Below, one piece after another: positions 1 to 8,956 of a stretch of 64,000 bases of DNA (positions are counted from its first letter, which is position 1; the number at the start of each line of letters is the position of its first letter). The stretch is from positions 47,624-111,623 of IMG/VR virus record IMGVR_UViG_3300042396_000450; one strand, written 5' to 3'. The stretch comes from a virus. A model generated the notes under the pieces. That model worked only from the letters and a program-made list of their open reading frames with translations. It did no database searches and had not been told where the DNA came from. The translations under genes were made by a program, and so were the position numbers.

Positions 1-191
1 AGATCACAGAATCTCACATTTAAATAATCTTCAACTAATCCATAATAACGTACTGTATTATAACCATTAGCTTTTAAATAAATACCAATATTGTGTAGTG
101 TAGCTGTTCTATCAGGTAATCCTTCTAATGGTGGTAATTTACCATTTAAAACATTATTAATAACGTCGCTAACTTGTTGTTTAGTTATCAT
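1..191 (-). CDS. Small hypothetical protein, 3' end beyond window
   Basis: The reading frame opens with ATG at 191-189, overlapping the stop of the upstream gene as ATGA, and stays open to the window edge (63 codons seen). The N-terminus (MITKQQVSDVINNV) resembles the starts of the proteins at 40784-41059 and 41056-41307 (MITKKDIRDWM, MFTKKDVRDWM), so it is probably a paralogue. The function is unknown and the C-terminus is not visible. Confidence 0.6.
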   Translation of the reverse strand, partial: MITKQQVSDVINNVLNGKLPPLEGLPDRTATLHNIGIYLKANGYNTVRYYGLVEDYLNVRFCD

Positions 192-436
192 AGTTTATCT
201 AATATGTCAAGGTAACTAAGTTGTGGTAATTCTTTAACAGCAGATAGATTTATTATTTCTACATTACAAGTTTTCTCTAACCAAGCTATTGTAGTCATAT
301 TAAATGGGTTAGCTATAGCGGACATTTGATTATAAGTACGTCCACTTAATCTAATTGATGTAGGTCTATTACCACTTTCTTTATAAGAACATCGAATTAA
401 ATTGCGGATATATGATTGAGCTTCTTGTAAGTTCAT
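188..436 (-). CDS. Small hypothetical protein with C-terminal SYLDILDKL tag
   Basis: This is an 82-residue protein of unknown function with basic residues in its first half. Its last residues are LSYLDILDKL, nearly identical to the ends of the proteins at 40784-41059 and 41056-41307, although the rest of the sequence differs. It is coupled to the next gene by an ATGA overlap and transcribed away from the tail genes, whose first ATG lies only 36 bases off. What the shared tail does is not known. Confidence 0.7.
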   Translation of the reverse strand: MNLQEAQSYIRNLIRCSYKESGNRPTSIRLSGRTYNQMSAIANPFNMTTIAWLEKTCNVEIINLSAVKELPQLSYLDILDKL

Positions 437-472
437 ATATTATAATTACTCATATACACTATTTTCTTACTC
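437..472. promoter_or_regulatory. Divergent intergenic region with TATAAT and TTTTCTTAC
   Basis: Only 36 bases separate two divergent start codons. On the plus strand TATAAT is at 441-446, a possible -10 box for the tail genes. The recurrent 9-mer TTTTCTTAC (462-470) sits two bases before the ATG at 473, where a Shine-Dalgarno sequence would be expected and is missing. The promoter assignment is an inference. Confidence 0.35.
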
Positions 473-3400
473 ATGACAACAACCTATAGTTCGGGTAAAT
501 TACAACTTACATTTAATTCAGGTAATGTATCTGTAGTTAATGGTTCAGGTAACTTAGGAGTTACAGGAACTTACTATATCTCTATTCAAGGTCGGAATCT
601 AATTGGACTTAATCTGAATAGTACATTAGTTCCAGTTACTTTAACTACAACATCTACATTAACTATAACATTACCATCATTAGCTAGTGGTGAAACTTGG
701 TCTGACATAGTTATATCAGCATCAACTACTAATAACGTATCTGCCTTAACTCAAGTAATGGTAGTTAATAGTGCTGATTTTAATTCGCCAGTTATATTAA
801 CTAGTGTTGAGTTGTTCAAGCTAACTACACTTGCTCGTACTGTAGCTAACTCTGCTGCATTACCAGCAACACCAATTCAGGGACTTATAAGATACATAAC
901 TAACCTCAACTACTACTATGAATACGATGAATACAGTACAGCAACTGTAGATAACTTAACTGTATTAACTGCAACTACTGGTAGATGGCTTAGAGTAGGT
1001 GCAATTAGTACGTATATAACTGATACTACAGCTACAGATGGATGTGATCAAGATGTTCGCACACCTAATCTAATTGTTAATGCACCATCATATACTTGTG
1101 ATGGTAGTAAAGGTGATGGAGTTACCTTCTGGTTACGTAATGAATTTAGCACTATTATTTCAAGTGGAACTAGAATTAGTTGTACTGTGCGATTATTTGA
1201 GGAAGATAAATCTCAATTGTTCGATAGTCTCCTAATACTAGAACTACTTGGTTATGTTAATTTAATAACTGGAGTATTAGATGCTTCAGTTAGTAGTGGT
1301 GAAGTAACTTATCAACCTCGTAGTCAATGGTTAACATTACCAGAGGATCTCGACATTGGTTATGCTGCTGTAGTTAGAGTTAGTCCTAAATTCACCATTA
1401 CTGATTTAGATAACAATGTTCCATATCTAGCTAACTTAACTACATACGTTACATTTGCTCCAACTAGCGGTATCTATACTCCTGGTGTATTCGGCAACTT
1501 AATTTACAACGAATATGATAAGTGGCGCATTTATTCTGATGTTGGACTTAGTGTAATTAAGAGTAAGGGTAGTGGAATAGTTAATAATTATGAACTTAAT
1601 GATATATCCGCCGAAACTATAACAGGGTTAAGTTCTAATACCGCCAACCAGTATATTTTTCTTACTAGTAATGGTACTTCGTTCGCATCAACTACTAGTT
1701 CATTCGTTAGTGCAGTTAAGCGATGTGTAGTTAGTACAGTTAATGGTATAGGAACTCCAGTTAGTTATGGTAGCTTCGCGTTAAATAACACTAAGAAGTT
1801 ATCTGTAACTGTTAATTATCCAACTAGTGTTAGAAGTAATTATCCTGATGCTCTTATTGCAGGTTCTAGTAAAGGTAAGTTTAATGCAACTAATGTTGTT
1901 ATCTATATTAAGAATAGTAGTAATGCCGTATTCGTAACTGAAGTTAACATAACTCCATCTGCTAGTAATGATGTTTATGTACTTAATTATAGTGACTTTA
2001 CTAGTTCTACATTAGCAACACCATCTAGTAATTATGGTTTATATACACCATTAAGTGTAACTACTTCAACTCCATCTAACAGTAGTACATTTCCTACTGG
2101 TAGTTATGAAGTGTTTGTTGCATTTAAATACACTGGAGTTGTTACAGTTATTGATCATAGTGTTAGTGAGTTATATGAGATAACAAGTAACCTGAGTGAG
2201 TTATTCTCAACTAGTGCAACAGTATGGTATAGCGATAATGGTGTTCCTAGTAGTTTAATTGGTGAAGATGGTTCATATTATCTTAATTATGATAATGCTA
2301 ATATTTATAAGAAGGTTAATGATACTTGGAGTTTAGATGGAAATATTAGTGTTATTTCACCTTCATTTACTACTATTGCAGTTAGTGGACAAAGTAATGT
2401 AGTTGCAGATCAAACTAATGATAGTTTAACTCTAGTTGCAGGAACTGGTATTACATTAACTACTAATGCCACAACCGATGCTATTACTATTACTGGAACT
2501 AGCGTCACTAATACATTTAGTACAATAACTGTAGCTGGACAATCTGATATAGTTGCTGATAATGGAACTGATACATTAACTATTGCTGCTGGTAGTGGTA
2601 TTACCTTAACTACAAATTCTGCTACTGATACATTAACTATCGCAGGAACTGCTGTTAGTAATACATTTAGTACAATTGCAGTTAGTGGTCAATCTGATGT
2701 AGTAGCTGATAGTGCCAGTGATACTATTACGTTAGTTGCTGGAACTGGAATGACTATTACAACTAACACCACTACAGATACTATTACTTTTGAAAGTAGT
2801 GGTGTTAATGTTGATGTTACGCGAACTTCTACAATGTCTAATAGTATTGGAACTGGTAGTAAGACGTTTACTTATACTGCTAGTTCTAACTTAGGATGGT
2901 TAGTTAGTACGAGATTGCGTGCTGCGTATGATGTTTCTAACTATATGGAAGGTGTAGTTACTGCTGTTAGTAGTACCTCAGTTACTATTACATCAGATAA
3001 TGCAGTTGGTAGTGGAACTTATACTAGTTGGAACATAACAATAGCTGGAGATAAAGGTTCTACTGGAAGTGCTGGTAGTTTAAATGCCGCATCTGGATTT
3101 ATATTAACTCCTGTTGGAAGTCCCATTACTACATCAACTAACGAAGTTGGTTTCTATGTCGATAGCACTGATAACTTATTTAAAACTAGAGACGTTAATA
3201 ATGGTACAGTTAGAACATTAGCATCATTAAATAGAGTTCAAGCATTTACTCAAACACAATATGCTACACCTGTTATTAATAATTCTGCTACTGGGACAGT
3301 AACTTTAGACGGTAGTGCTAGTAATGTTTTCATACTAACTCTAACTGGAAACCTGACTCTGACCATGAACAACATTCAAGTTGGAGCAACTTATATCATC

Positions 3401-3574
3401 TACTTAATTCAAGATGAAACTGGTAGTAGAACTATTACACTTGATGCTATATTTAAACGATTAACTGGTGATACAACTACAGTTAATACAACAGCTAATA
3501 AAGTTAATATGTTAACTGGAGTAGCTAGATCATCTAGTGCAATTACATTAGCTCCTATATCAGTTGAGGTTTAA
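473..3574 (+). CDS. Tail fibre / receptor-binding structural protein
   Basis: This 1033-residue Ser/Thr/Asn/Val-rich protein has the low-complexity beta-strand make-up of phage fibres. Residues about 630-780 hold three tandem copies of a roughly 50-residue unit (SGQSNVVAD..., AGQSDIVAD..., SGQSDVVAD...). A short collagen-like stretch (GDKGSTGSAGS) follows near residue 860, then a C-terminal beta-rich part. It heads the plus-strand structural run and is followed after 2 bases by a lectin-like gene. No Shine-Dalgarno sequence is visible at the chosen ATG. It is probably a virion adhesin; the exact attachment role is an inference. Confidence 0.7.
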   Translation: MTTTYSSGKLQLTFNSGNVSVVNGSGNLGVTGTYYISIQGRNLIGLNLNSTLVPVTLTTTSTLTITLPSLASGETWSDIVISASTTNNVSALTQVMVVNSADFNSPVILTSVELFKLTTLARTVANSAALPATPIQGLIRYITNLNYYYEYDEYSTATVDNLTVLTATTGRWLRVGAISTYITDTTATDGCDQDVRTPNLIVNAPSYTCDGSKGDGVTFWLRNEFSTIISSGTRISCTVRLFEEDKSQLFDSLLILELLGYVNLITGVLDASVSSGEVTYQPRSQWLTLPEDLDIGYAAVVRVSPKFTITDLDNNVPYLANLTTYVTFAPTSGIYTPGVFGNLIYNEYDKWRIYSDVGLSVIKSKGSGIVNNYELNDISAETITGLSSNTANQYIFLTSNGTSFASTTSSFVSAVKRCVVSTVNGIGTPVSYGSFALNNTKKLSVTVNYPTSVRSNYPDALIAGSSKGKFNATNVVIYIKNSSNAVFVTEVNITPSASNDVYVLNYSDFTSSTLATPSSNYGLYTPLSVTTSTPSNSSTFPTGSYEVFVAFKYTGVVTVIDHSVSELYEITSNLSELFSTSATVWYSDNGVPSSLIGEDGSYYLNYDNANIYKKVNDTWSLDGNISVISPSFTTIAVSGQSNVVADQTNDSLTLVAGTGITLTTNATTDAITITGTSVTNTFSTITVAGQSDIVADNGTDTLTIAAGSGITLTTNSATDTLTIAGTAVSNTFSTIAVSGQSDVVADSASDTITLVAGTGMTITTNTTTDTITFESSGVNVDVTRTSTMSNSIGTGSKTFTYTASSNLGWLVSTRLRAAYDVSNYMEGVVTAVSSTSVTITSDNAVGSGTYTSWNITIAGDKGSTGSAGSLNAASGFILTPVGSPITTSTNEVGFYVDSTDNLFKTRDVNNGTVRTLASLNRVQAFTQTQYATPVINNSATGTVTLDGSASNVFILTLTGNLTLTMNNIQVGATYIIYLIQDETGSRTITLDAIFKRLTGDTTTVNTTANKVNMLTGVARSSSAITLAPISVEV
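2366..2810 (+). repeat. Three tandem ~150-bp repeats inside the fibre gene
   Basis: Units begin near 2366, 2515 and 2665. Each encodes FSTI(A/T)V(S/A)GQS(D/N)(V/I)VAD followed by a Gly-Ile-Thr-Leu-Thr-Thr-rich strand. The unit length and beta pattern are typical of fibre shaft repeats. Confidence 0.75.
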
Positions 3575-3576
3575 TC

Positions 3577-4269
3577 ATGTTTACTTTTCCAGTTGGTTTT
3601 TTTAATCCTATTGTTAGTGGTGGTGTAGATCCTTTTGCCGCAAACGTAGCTCTATTTCTGAAAGGCAATGGATCTAATGGTAGTACAAATATCATTGACA
3701 GTTCACCAAATCCTAAAACAATTTCTGTTTTTGGCACTGCTCAAATTAGTACAGCGCAAAGTAAATATGGTGGGAGTAGTTTGTTTTCGACAGATACAAC
3801 TTTGGGTAGCTTTGTACAAGCAACTACTACAATAAACTTGTCAAACTATACATTTGAAGTCTGGATATACCAGACAGTAGTATCTGATTGGACTTTATTT
3901 GCTGGTAGTATGCTTGGGGACGTTGATTTTAGTATTAATGGAAGTCAAATAAGAATAGGTAGAACAAACGTATCATGGGATATTACAACAAATGTAGCAT
4001 TCACTTACAATACATTTCAACATATTGCTTTTTCTCGTTCTAATTATACTCAAAAAATATTTCTAAACGGATTAGAAGTATTTAGCAGTAATTATGAAAT
4101 CCCACTTACAGCAACAAATCCTAGAGTAATGTGTACCAGAGATAATTATCAGGGGACGTTTGTTAGACAATTGTATGGTGGTTATGTAGATTCAGTTAGG
4201 TTAACTGATTCTGTTGGCAGGTATACTACTACTTTTAACCCTGAAACTGACACTTACTTGAATGTTTAA
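3577..4269 (+). CDS. LamG / concanavalin A-like lectin domain protein
   Basis: This 230-residue protein looks like a laminin-G/pentraxin-type jelly roll. Residues 30-90 have the usual opening (VALFLKGNGSNGS...IDSS...SKYGGSSLF), followed by a strand resembling YTFEVWIYQT and later QHIAFSR and KIFLNGLEVF. Such domains bind carbohydrates and are common on phage tails. It follows the fibre gene by 2 bases. Its base composition is slightly richer than the fibre gene, and it could be a tip module exchanged between phages (inference). Confidence 0.65.
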   Translation: MFTFPVGFFNPIVSGGVDPFAANVALFLKGNGSNGSTNIIDSSPNPKTISVFGTAQISTAQSKYGGSSLFSTDTTLGSFVQATTTINLSNYTFEVWIYQTVVSDWTLFAGSMLGDVDFSINGSQIRIGRTNVSWDITTNVAFTYNTFQHIAFSRSNYTQKIFLNGLEVFSSNYEIPLTATNPRVMCTRDNYQGTFVRQLYGGYVDSVRLTDSVGRYTTTFNPETDTYLNV

Positions 4270-4306
4270 TTATGAAATTTGCTCAACAACTACTATCTAA
4301 CTTATT

Positions 4307-5200
4307 ATGAACGAACGTAAATTAATAGATGAAATTAAACGCTTAGTTAACAATGATGTAATTATTGGTTACTATAATGGAACTACATTTACTGACGATA
4401 ATGGTAAAACATACGCTTCCAGCTATTTAGTAACTAATAATTCTCCTATTGGTAGAGGATTCATAGTTCCATATGAAGGTAAATGGTTAGTTGTAGTAGC
4501 TAATAATAATCAAGAGGTAAGAAAAAATATAATAACTAGTAGAAGGAAGATAAGTATTGAAGATAAACCTAAACTTACTATTGATTATTTACTAGTTAAC
4601 CCATTAATTAAATATGCTGGGACTATCATACCAGTAAATAACACATTTTATACAATTAGAGATAACAAATGGAAAAAGTATGAATTACCAGAAATAAGAG
4701 GATACTTAAATTATTATATTGATAGTAACTATGTTGTTATAAAAGGTGATGAAAAGGATGAGAGATTTAATCAATTAATCGTTTTAAAAGATGACGTATT
4801 TACAACCTATACATATCCAGAAGAACTTCCTGTATTAAAAACATGGCGCAAAGATTTTTTTAATACTTATGATAAGTATAAGGACTTTTATATTTATGGT
4901 AATCCTAGTAGTGGTATTAGTAAGATATTTACAGGGCGACAAAATAGATTATATAAATTATCCGGTATAAATGTAGATTTTTTTTATGGATCTTCACGTT
5001 TAGATGACATTATTGAAGCATTAAGTTTAGAACAATCTATTAATCTAAATATTGTTTCATGTCGTTTTACTGAGGATGACATTACTAATTGTAGGAAAGA
5101 ACCATTTAAAGTGAAAAGTCCTAAATTAGATACTAATATTATTTCTCCTGAAGAAGTAAACAAACAAACTATTGTTAGCACTTATATTAAATTTCAATGA
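4307..5200 (+). CDS. Hypothetical protein in structural run
   Basis: This 297-residue protein is rich in Tyr, Lys and Asn; I do not recognise a domain. The N-terminal 60 residues could be a small beta domain (VIIGYYNGTTFTDDNGKTY). It overlaps the portal ORF by 4 bases (ATGA). A 12-codon ORF (MKFAQQLLSNLL, 4272-4310) just upstream ends in an ATGA overlap with this start, so translation may be coupled. A virion or tail-assembly role is only suggested by position. Confidence 0.55.
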   Translation: MNERKLIDEIKRLVNNDVIIGYYNGTTFTDDNGKTYASSYLVTNNSPIGRGFIVPYEGKWLVVVANNNQEVRKNIITSRRKISIEDKPKLTIDYLLVNPLIKYAGTIIPVNNTFYTIRDNKWKKYELPEIRGYLNYYIDSNYVVIKGDEKDERFNQLIVLKDDVFTTYTYPEELPVLKTWRKDFFNTYDKYKDFYIYGNPSSGISKIFTGRQNRLYKLSGINVDFFYGSSRLDDIIEALSLEQSINLNIVSCRFTEDDITNCRKEPFKVKSPKLDTNIISPEEVNKQTIVSTYIKFQ

Positions 5201-6438
5201 ATAACCATTATCTGTCATCTCAAATAACTGGATTAACTACTAACATTGTTCAAGAGTTAGTAAGTCCACATAAACACACAATCCGCGATTATGAATCCAT
5301 ACTTCGTAATCCCTGGGCTAAGGAATGCTGTAATATTAAATCACTCAGAGCAACTGTAACTATAGGTGATTATCAGAATAAGAATAAAGAACATCAGGAC
5401 TTCATACTTGATGCTATAGCTAATATGGATGGCACATTATCTGACATAGTAGGACGATTATGTAGTGCTATGCCATTTGGACATAGCAGTGCTGAAATAG
5501 CATTTAAACCAATACGTTCATTTGGTAAGACTCGCTACACACTGAAGGGAATTAATCTACTCGATCCTAAGAGAGTGCGTTATGCTGGTGCTGCTGGTAA
5601 ATTAACTCATATTCGATATAACGATGGGATTCGTGCATTATGGATTCCTTATAACAAGTGTCTTCATATTACTAACGGATTAGTTACTAACTATAACGAA
5701 CGTACTGCTTATGGTGATCCAGAGTGCGAAACAGCCTATCCATACGTCAAACTATACGAGATTATATTCAGTGAAATGGCGGTTAGTGCTAAGACACTTG
5801 CGGTAGGTATATTACTAGGTCGTGCTGATACTGAGAATACTGTTTACTTACAAAATAAAGATGGTAGTCAATACATAGACGTTAGAACTGGTAAACCTGT
5901 AGCTATTAGTGCTGTAGCTAACCTAGCTGAACAGTTTCAGAACCTTGAAACTCACAGTCATATAGTTACCGATAAACGTAATGAAGTTAGTGCCTTACAG
6001 ATACCAGCAGGTGAACAGTTCTGGAATCTCGCAGAATCTATGTTGCGTAAGAATATATTTGCTGCATTTGGTGTACCTAGTATGGTGCTTGACGAAGGTA
6101 GTGGCGGTATTGCAACTGCTACACTCAGTGTTAAACATTTGTCAATTCTAGATAGTACAGTTGAAGCAACAGTTAAGAAGATTAGAGATCAACTGATTGA
6201 GAAAGTTATACGTCCACTTATTATATGGAACTATGGTGTTCAAGATGATTATGGTAGCTTCGCAGTTACTAATGTTAATGATCCGACTCAGGAGAGCGCA
6301 CAGATACAAAACTTCATAACTGCATTTACTACACAAGTAATACCCATGACTGATCTAGAAGCAATGAATAAGTTTCGTGAGTTGATGAAATTATCACCAA
6401 CTACAGAAGTTAGTCAGCCGGAGACTCAAAGCTATTAA
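5197..6438 (+). CDS. Portal protein, Mu gp29-like (DUF935) type
   Basis: This 413-residue protein should form the ring at the capsid vertex through which DNA is packaged. Family-type features include the early segment IRDYESILRNPWAKECC, SSAEIAFKP, the stretch LLDPKRVRYAG, a central helix-rich part, and FAAFGVPSMVLDEGSGGIATA before the C-terminal helices. Mu-type portals are about 500 residues, so this one is somewhat short. The terminase and capsid genes expected next to it are not downstream here, so the head genes may lie outside the window. The family call is by motif memory, not by search. Confidence 0.7.
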   Translation: MNNHYLSSQITGLTTNIVQELVSPHKHTIRDYESILRNPWAKECCNIKSLRATVTIGDYQNKNKEHQDFILDAIANMDGTLSDIVGRLCSAMPFGHSSAEIAFKPIRSFGKTRYTLKGINLLDPKRVRYAGAAGKLTHIRYNDGIRALWIPYNKCLHITNGLVTNYNERTAYGDPECETAYPYVKLYEIIFSEMAVSAKTLAVGILLGRADTENTVYLQNKDGSQYIDVRTGKPVAISAVANLAEQFQNLETHSHIVTDKRNEVSALQIPAGEQFWNLAESMLRKNIFAAFGVPSMVLDEGSGGIATATLSVKHLSILDSTVEATVKKIRDQLIEKVIRPLIIWNYGVQDDYGSFAVTNVNDPTQESAQIQNFITAFTTQVIPMTDLEAMNKFRELMKLSPTTEVSQPETQSY

Positions 6439-6610
6439 CTAAACTTTGCTTCTTACTTAATTTATTATTTAATCGCTCATGTAGATCATTTATAGAATCT
6501 TTATAAAATTTAAGTTCGTCCTTAAGTGAATCTACTGTATCCTGGGTATCCTGAATATTATACATACTTATAACCTTGTTTAATTGCATATTGAGCAGTT
6601 GCATAACCAT
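6410..6610 (-). CDS. Small coiled-coil protein
   Basis: This 66-residue protein has residues 20-55 rich in Glu, Lys, Asp, Leu and Asn in a heptad-like pattern (DSLKDELKFYKDSINDLHERL), so it is probably a coiled coil. AAGGA stands shortly before the ATG. Its 3' end overlaps the last 29 bases of the portal gene tail to tail. The function is unknown. Confidence 0.5.
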   Translation of the reverse strand: MVMQLLNMQLNKVISMYNIQDTQDTVDSLKDELKFYKDSINDLHERLNNKLSKKQSLVNSFESPAD

Positions 6611-6623
6611 CTAATTCCTTCTA

Positions 6624-6743
6624 TCATGAGTTCCATCTCCTATCAATATAACTCCTTATTCTTTCAAAACTCTGACCAACGTAGAATCTAAGTGCTTCAC
6701 GTAATTGATCAGGAGTTATATTAGGTATTGTTGATATAACCAC
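6624..6743 (-). CDS. Possible small protein, GTG start
   Basis: A 39-codon frame (VISTIPNITPDQLREALRFY...) fills the gap between the kinase-like gene and the coiled-coil gene. It has no ATG, and a GTG right after the upstream stop is the only plausible start. The amino-acid make-up looks coding (DQLREALRFYVGQSFERIRSY). No function can be given. Confidence 0.35.
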   Translation of the reverse strand: MVISTIPNITPDQLREALRFYVGQSFERIRSYIDRRWNS

Positions 6744-6745
6744 AT

Positions 6746-7546
6746 TTATAAAATACCAAGAGCTACTAGTTCATTGTATAACACTTCTATATTACATTGA
6801 TAATAAGTATAGTGAGAACCACTTCCACCATAATAGTCATCTTCATGAATTTCACCCATTGAGCAGCTAATCGCATATAACTTCTTATAGGTAAGAAAAC
6901 TAATGGTCGGATCTATGCTAGTAATGAGATTATCAAATGCCTCAAAGTTAGCTAATGGTTCATCTCCATCATAGTATGTAATATCGTCATCCCAACAGTT
7001 ACCACTACTACCACCAGTAAACCAACTATCTGATTTAAAATATGGTTGATTAATGGTACAACCTAGATTATATTTATCTGCAAACACTAACCAATCTGGT
7101 TTAACTGCAACTTTATGTAACTTCATCGTTGTATTCTCAAATAGAAATTTAAATTCATCTAAGTTAGGTACATCTAGAGGTAATGTCTTAATACTAAATG
7201 CACTAGAGATATCACGTCTATTAACATCATTAATTAAACACTGATTACGATTCTCTTCCCAGTAATGTATCTCTATCTCAGTTAACTCTTTATTCTTAAC
7301 TAGTGCATTAATAACTAGAGTTAATTGTTCATTAGTGTGAATTAAACCATCAATAATAAATGTATCAGTTATATAACGAATATAGTTATCTAACCTAGTT
7401 AACTTATTAACTGCATTCTTCTTATAACGTTTAAGTAGATCATCAAAATCAATATGTCTAATACGTTTATTATTAGATGATTCTAGTTCCTTCGCAAATG
7501 TAGTTTTCCCACTACTCGGCAATCCCATCAATATTAATACTTTCAT
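6746..7546 (-). CDS. P-loop kinase-like protein
   Basis: This 266-residue protein begins MKVLILMGLPSSGKTTFAKE, a clear Walker A motif (GLPSSGKT) of the AAA_33/polynucleotide-kinase-like P-loop kinases, with a DFDDLLKRY segment after it. The second half (residues 150-266) is acidic and not recognised. The start overlaps the 3' end of the RuvC gene by 35 bases. The substrate is unknown; nucleotide or RNA 5'-end phosphorylation is a guess. Confidence 0.6.
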   Translation of the reverse strand: MKVLILMGLPSSGKTTFAKELESSNNKRIRHIDFDDLLKRYKKNAVNKLTRLDNYIRYITDTFIIDGLIHTNEQLTLVINALVKNKELTEIEIHYWEENRNQCLINDVNRRDISSAFSIKTLPLDVPNLDEFKFLFENTTMKLHKVAVKPDWLVFADKYNLGCTINQPYFKSDSWFTGGSSGNCWDDDITYYDGDEPLANFEAFDNLITSIDPTISFLTYKKLYAISCSMGEIHEDDYYGGSGSHYTYYQCNIEVLYNELVALGIL

Positions 7547-7997
7547 CTTTAATGTATGTAATTACAATAGCTGTTGCATCTGCACTATGAGAACTCGTAA
7601 ACTTAGTAGTAGTTCCTAGATACTCATTAACTGAGTTACTAATCATAGCTTTATCAGCTTTACCAGTTCCAGTTACTACTAACTTAATATGTTTAGGAGT
7701 GTAACTATAAATAGACATGGATTTTAGTCTACTTAATACTTCAAATATACCAATGGCGCGATTTAGGCGTTCTCCATTGTTACCGCGACCTAGAAATACT
7801 GGTGCTTCGTATATCAGAGTATCTGGTGAATGCTCCGTCAATAACTTCTGATATTGGTGATAAATATGAACTAACTTATCGGAATCATCAGGTTGAGTTG
7901 CTGTTATTTCTCCAGTAGAGATAATCTTATTAACATCGGTATCGAATACACAATAACCGATGTTAACAATGCCGGGATCTATGCCAATTAATATCAT
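7512..7997 (-). CDS. ruvC: RuvC-like Holliday junction resolvase
   Basis: This 161-residue RNase H-fold endonuclease resolves four-way DNA junctions during replication and packaging. The first acidic motif is IGIDPGIVNIGY (Asp7), the second LIYEAP (Glu near 64), and the last acidic pair lies in SSHSADATAIVI near the C-terminus. The segment GERLNRAIGIFEVL matches the RuvC central helix. Length and motif order fit bacterial and phage RuvC. Confidence 0.85.
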   Translation of the reverse strand: MILIGIDPGIVNIGYCVFDTDVNKIISTGEITATQPDDSDKLVHIYHQYQKLLTEHSPDTLIYEAPVFLGRGNNGERLNRAIGIFEVLSRLKSMSIYSYTPKHIKLVVTGTGKADKAMISNSVNEYLGTTTKFTSSHSADATAIVITYIKDESINIDGIAE

Positions 7998-8014
7998 GAT
8001 TATAGTTAACTTAA

Positions 8015-8497
8015 CTACATCAATAATAACTCTATATTAACTGGAGTGTAGTTAACGCATTCTACAGATACACATTTAAACAACTTAGAGTCGTGTGTAG
8101 TTATTGAGTTATGAAGATGTCCATGTACATTGATGAAGTTAACTCTACTTACTGGTTTGTGAGTTAGAAGTACATTAGTTAAGTTAACCTCTAGTTCTAA
8201 CTCATTATAGACATCGAGGAAACCAACATTCTTAAACCATGTATTAGTGTGACCTTTATCATGATTGCCACGAATTAGATACTTACTGCCATTTAGTTGA
8301 TCCATTATTAACTTAGTGTCGCGGAATCCAGCAAACGTAACATCACCTAAGTTATATACTATGTCATCATCATTAACTACACTATTCCAATTGCTGATAA
8401 TTACATCGTGCATATCACCAGTAGTTAGAAATGGTCTATTGCAATACTCAATTACCTTATGATGAAATAGATGTAAATCACTAATTACGTAAATCAT
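8015..8497 (-). CDS. Calcineurin-like metallophosphoesterase
   Basis: This 160-residue enzyme carries the five metal-binding blocks: ISDLHLFH (D-x-H), YNLGDVTF (G-D), GNHDKGH (GNHD), THKP, and HGHLHN (G-H-x-H). Phage members hydrolyse phosphodiesters or nucleotides; the substrate here is unknown. I start at the ATG of MIYVISDLH; longer frames only add non-conserved residues. It overlaps the DHFR gene by 17 bases. Confidence 0.8.
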   Translation of the reverse strand: MIYVISDLHLFHHKVIEYCNRPFLTTGDMHDVIISNWNSVVNDDDIVYNLGDVTFAGFRDTKLIMDQLNGSKYLIRGNHDKGHTNTWFKNVGFLDVYNELELEVNLTNVLLTHKPVSRVNFINVHGHLHNSITTHDSKLFKCVSVECVNYTPVNIELLLM

Positions 8498-8954
8498 AAT
8501 CTGCAAACGTTATGTTATCTAATTTAACTTGATTAATTAATGTCCAGTTACTCCAATCCAAATTAAGATATCTATCACCATTAACTACATTATAAGTATG
8601 AGTAATAAATAACTTAGTTACATGAGGTAACAGCGTAGCATAGATACTAGATCCACCTATTATCCAGATAGGTTTGTTATATGATCTAGCTACACTGATT
8701 GCAGTATTAATATCACTGATGAAGAATGTCTCAGATTCGTTAGTAGTCAATCCCTTGTCGCGCGTAATGATGATATTAACGCGGTTAGGAAGCTTCCTAG
8801 AGCGTAGATCACCTCTGAAGGTATTAGCTCCCATTATGACTACTCCACCTGTTGTGAGTGCCTTAAAACGCTGCATATCGGCACAGTCATAATTAACTAA
8901 TTTGCCGCCATTACCAATGCAGTTATTGAGAGATATATTAGCTATTAGATTCAT
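8481..8954 (-). CDS. folA: Dihydrofolate reductase
   Basis: This protein of about 157 residues reduces dihydrofolate made by thymidylate synthase. Family features are NLIANISLNNCIGNGGKL, VVIMGANTFRG, LPNRVNIIITRD, and the NADPH-binding IWIIGGSSIYATLLPHV. The start at MNLIANI has AAGGA upstream and lies just after the RepA-like gene stop. It pairs functionally with ThyA (10748-11722). Confidence 0.88.
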   Translation of the reverse strand: MNLIANISLNNCIGNGGKLVNYDCADMQRFKALTTGGVVIMGANTFRGDLRSRKLPNRVNIIITRDKGLTTNESETFFISDINTAISVARSYNKPIWIIGGSSIYATLLPHVTKLFITHTYNVVNGDRYLNLDWSNWTLINQVKLDNITFADYDLRN

Positions 8955-8956
8955 AA

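Noticed and set aside
4272-4310. 12-codon ORF MKFAQQLLSNLL
   Set aside because: Too short to call a gene; noted as a possible coupled leader of 4307-5200.
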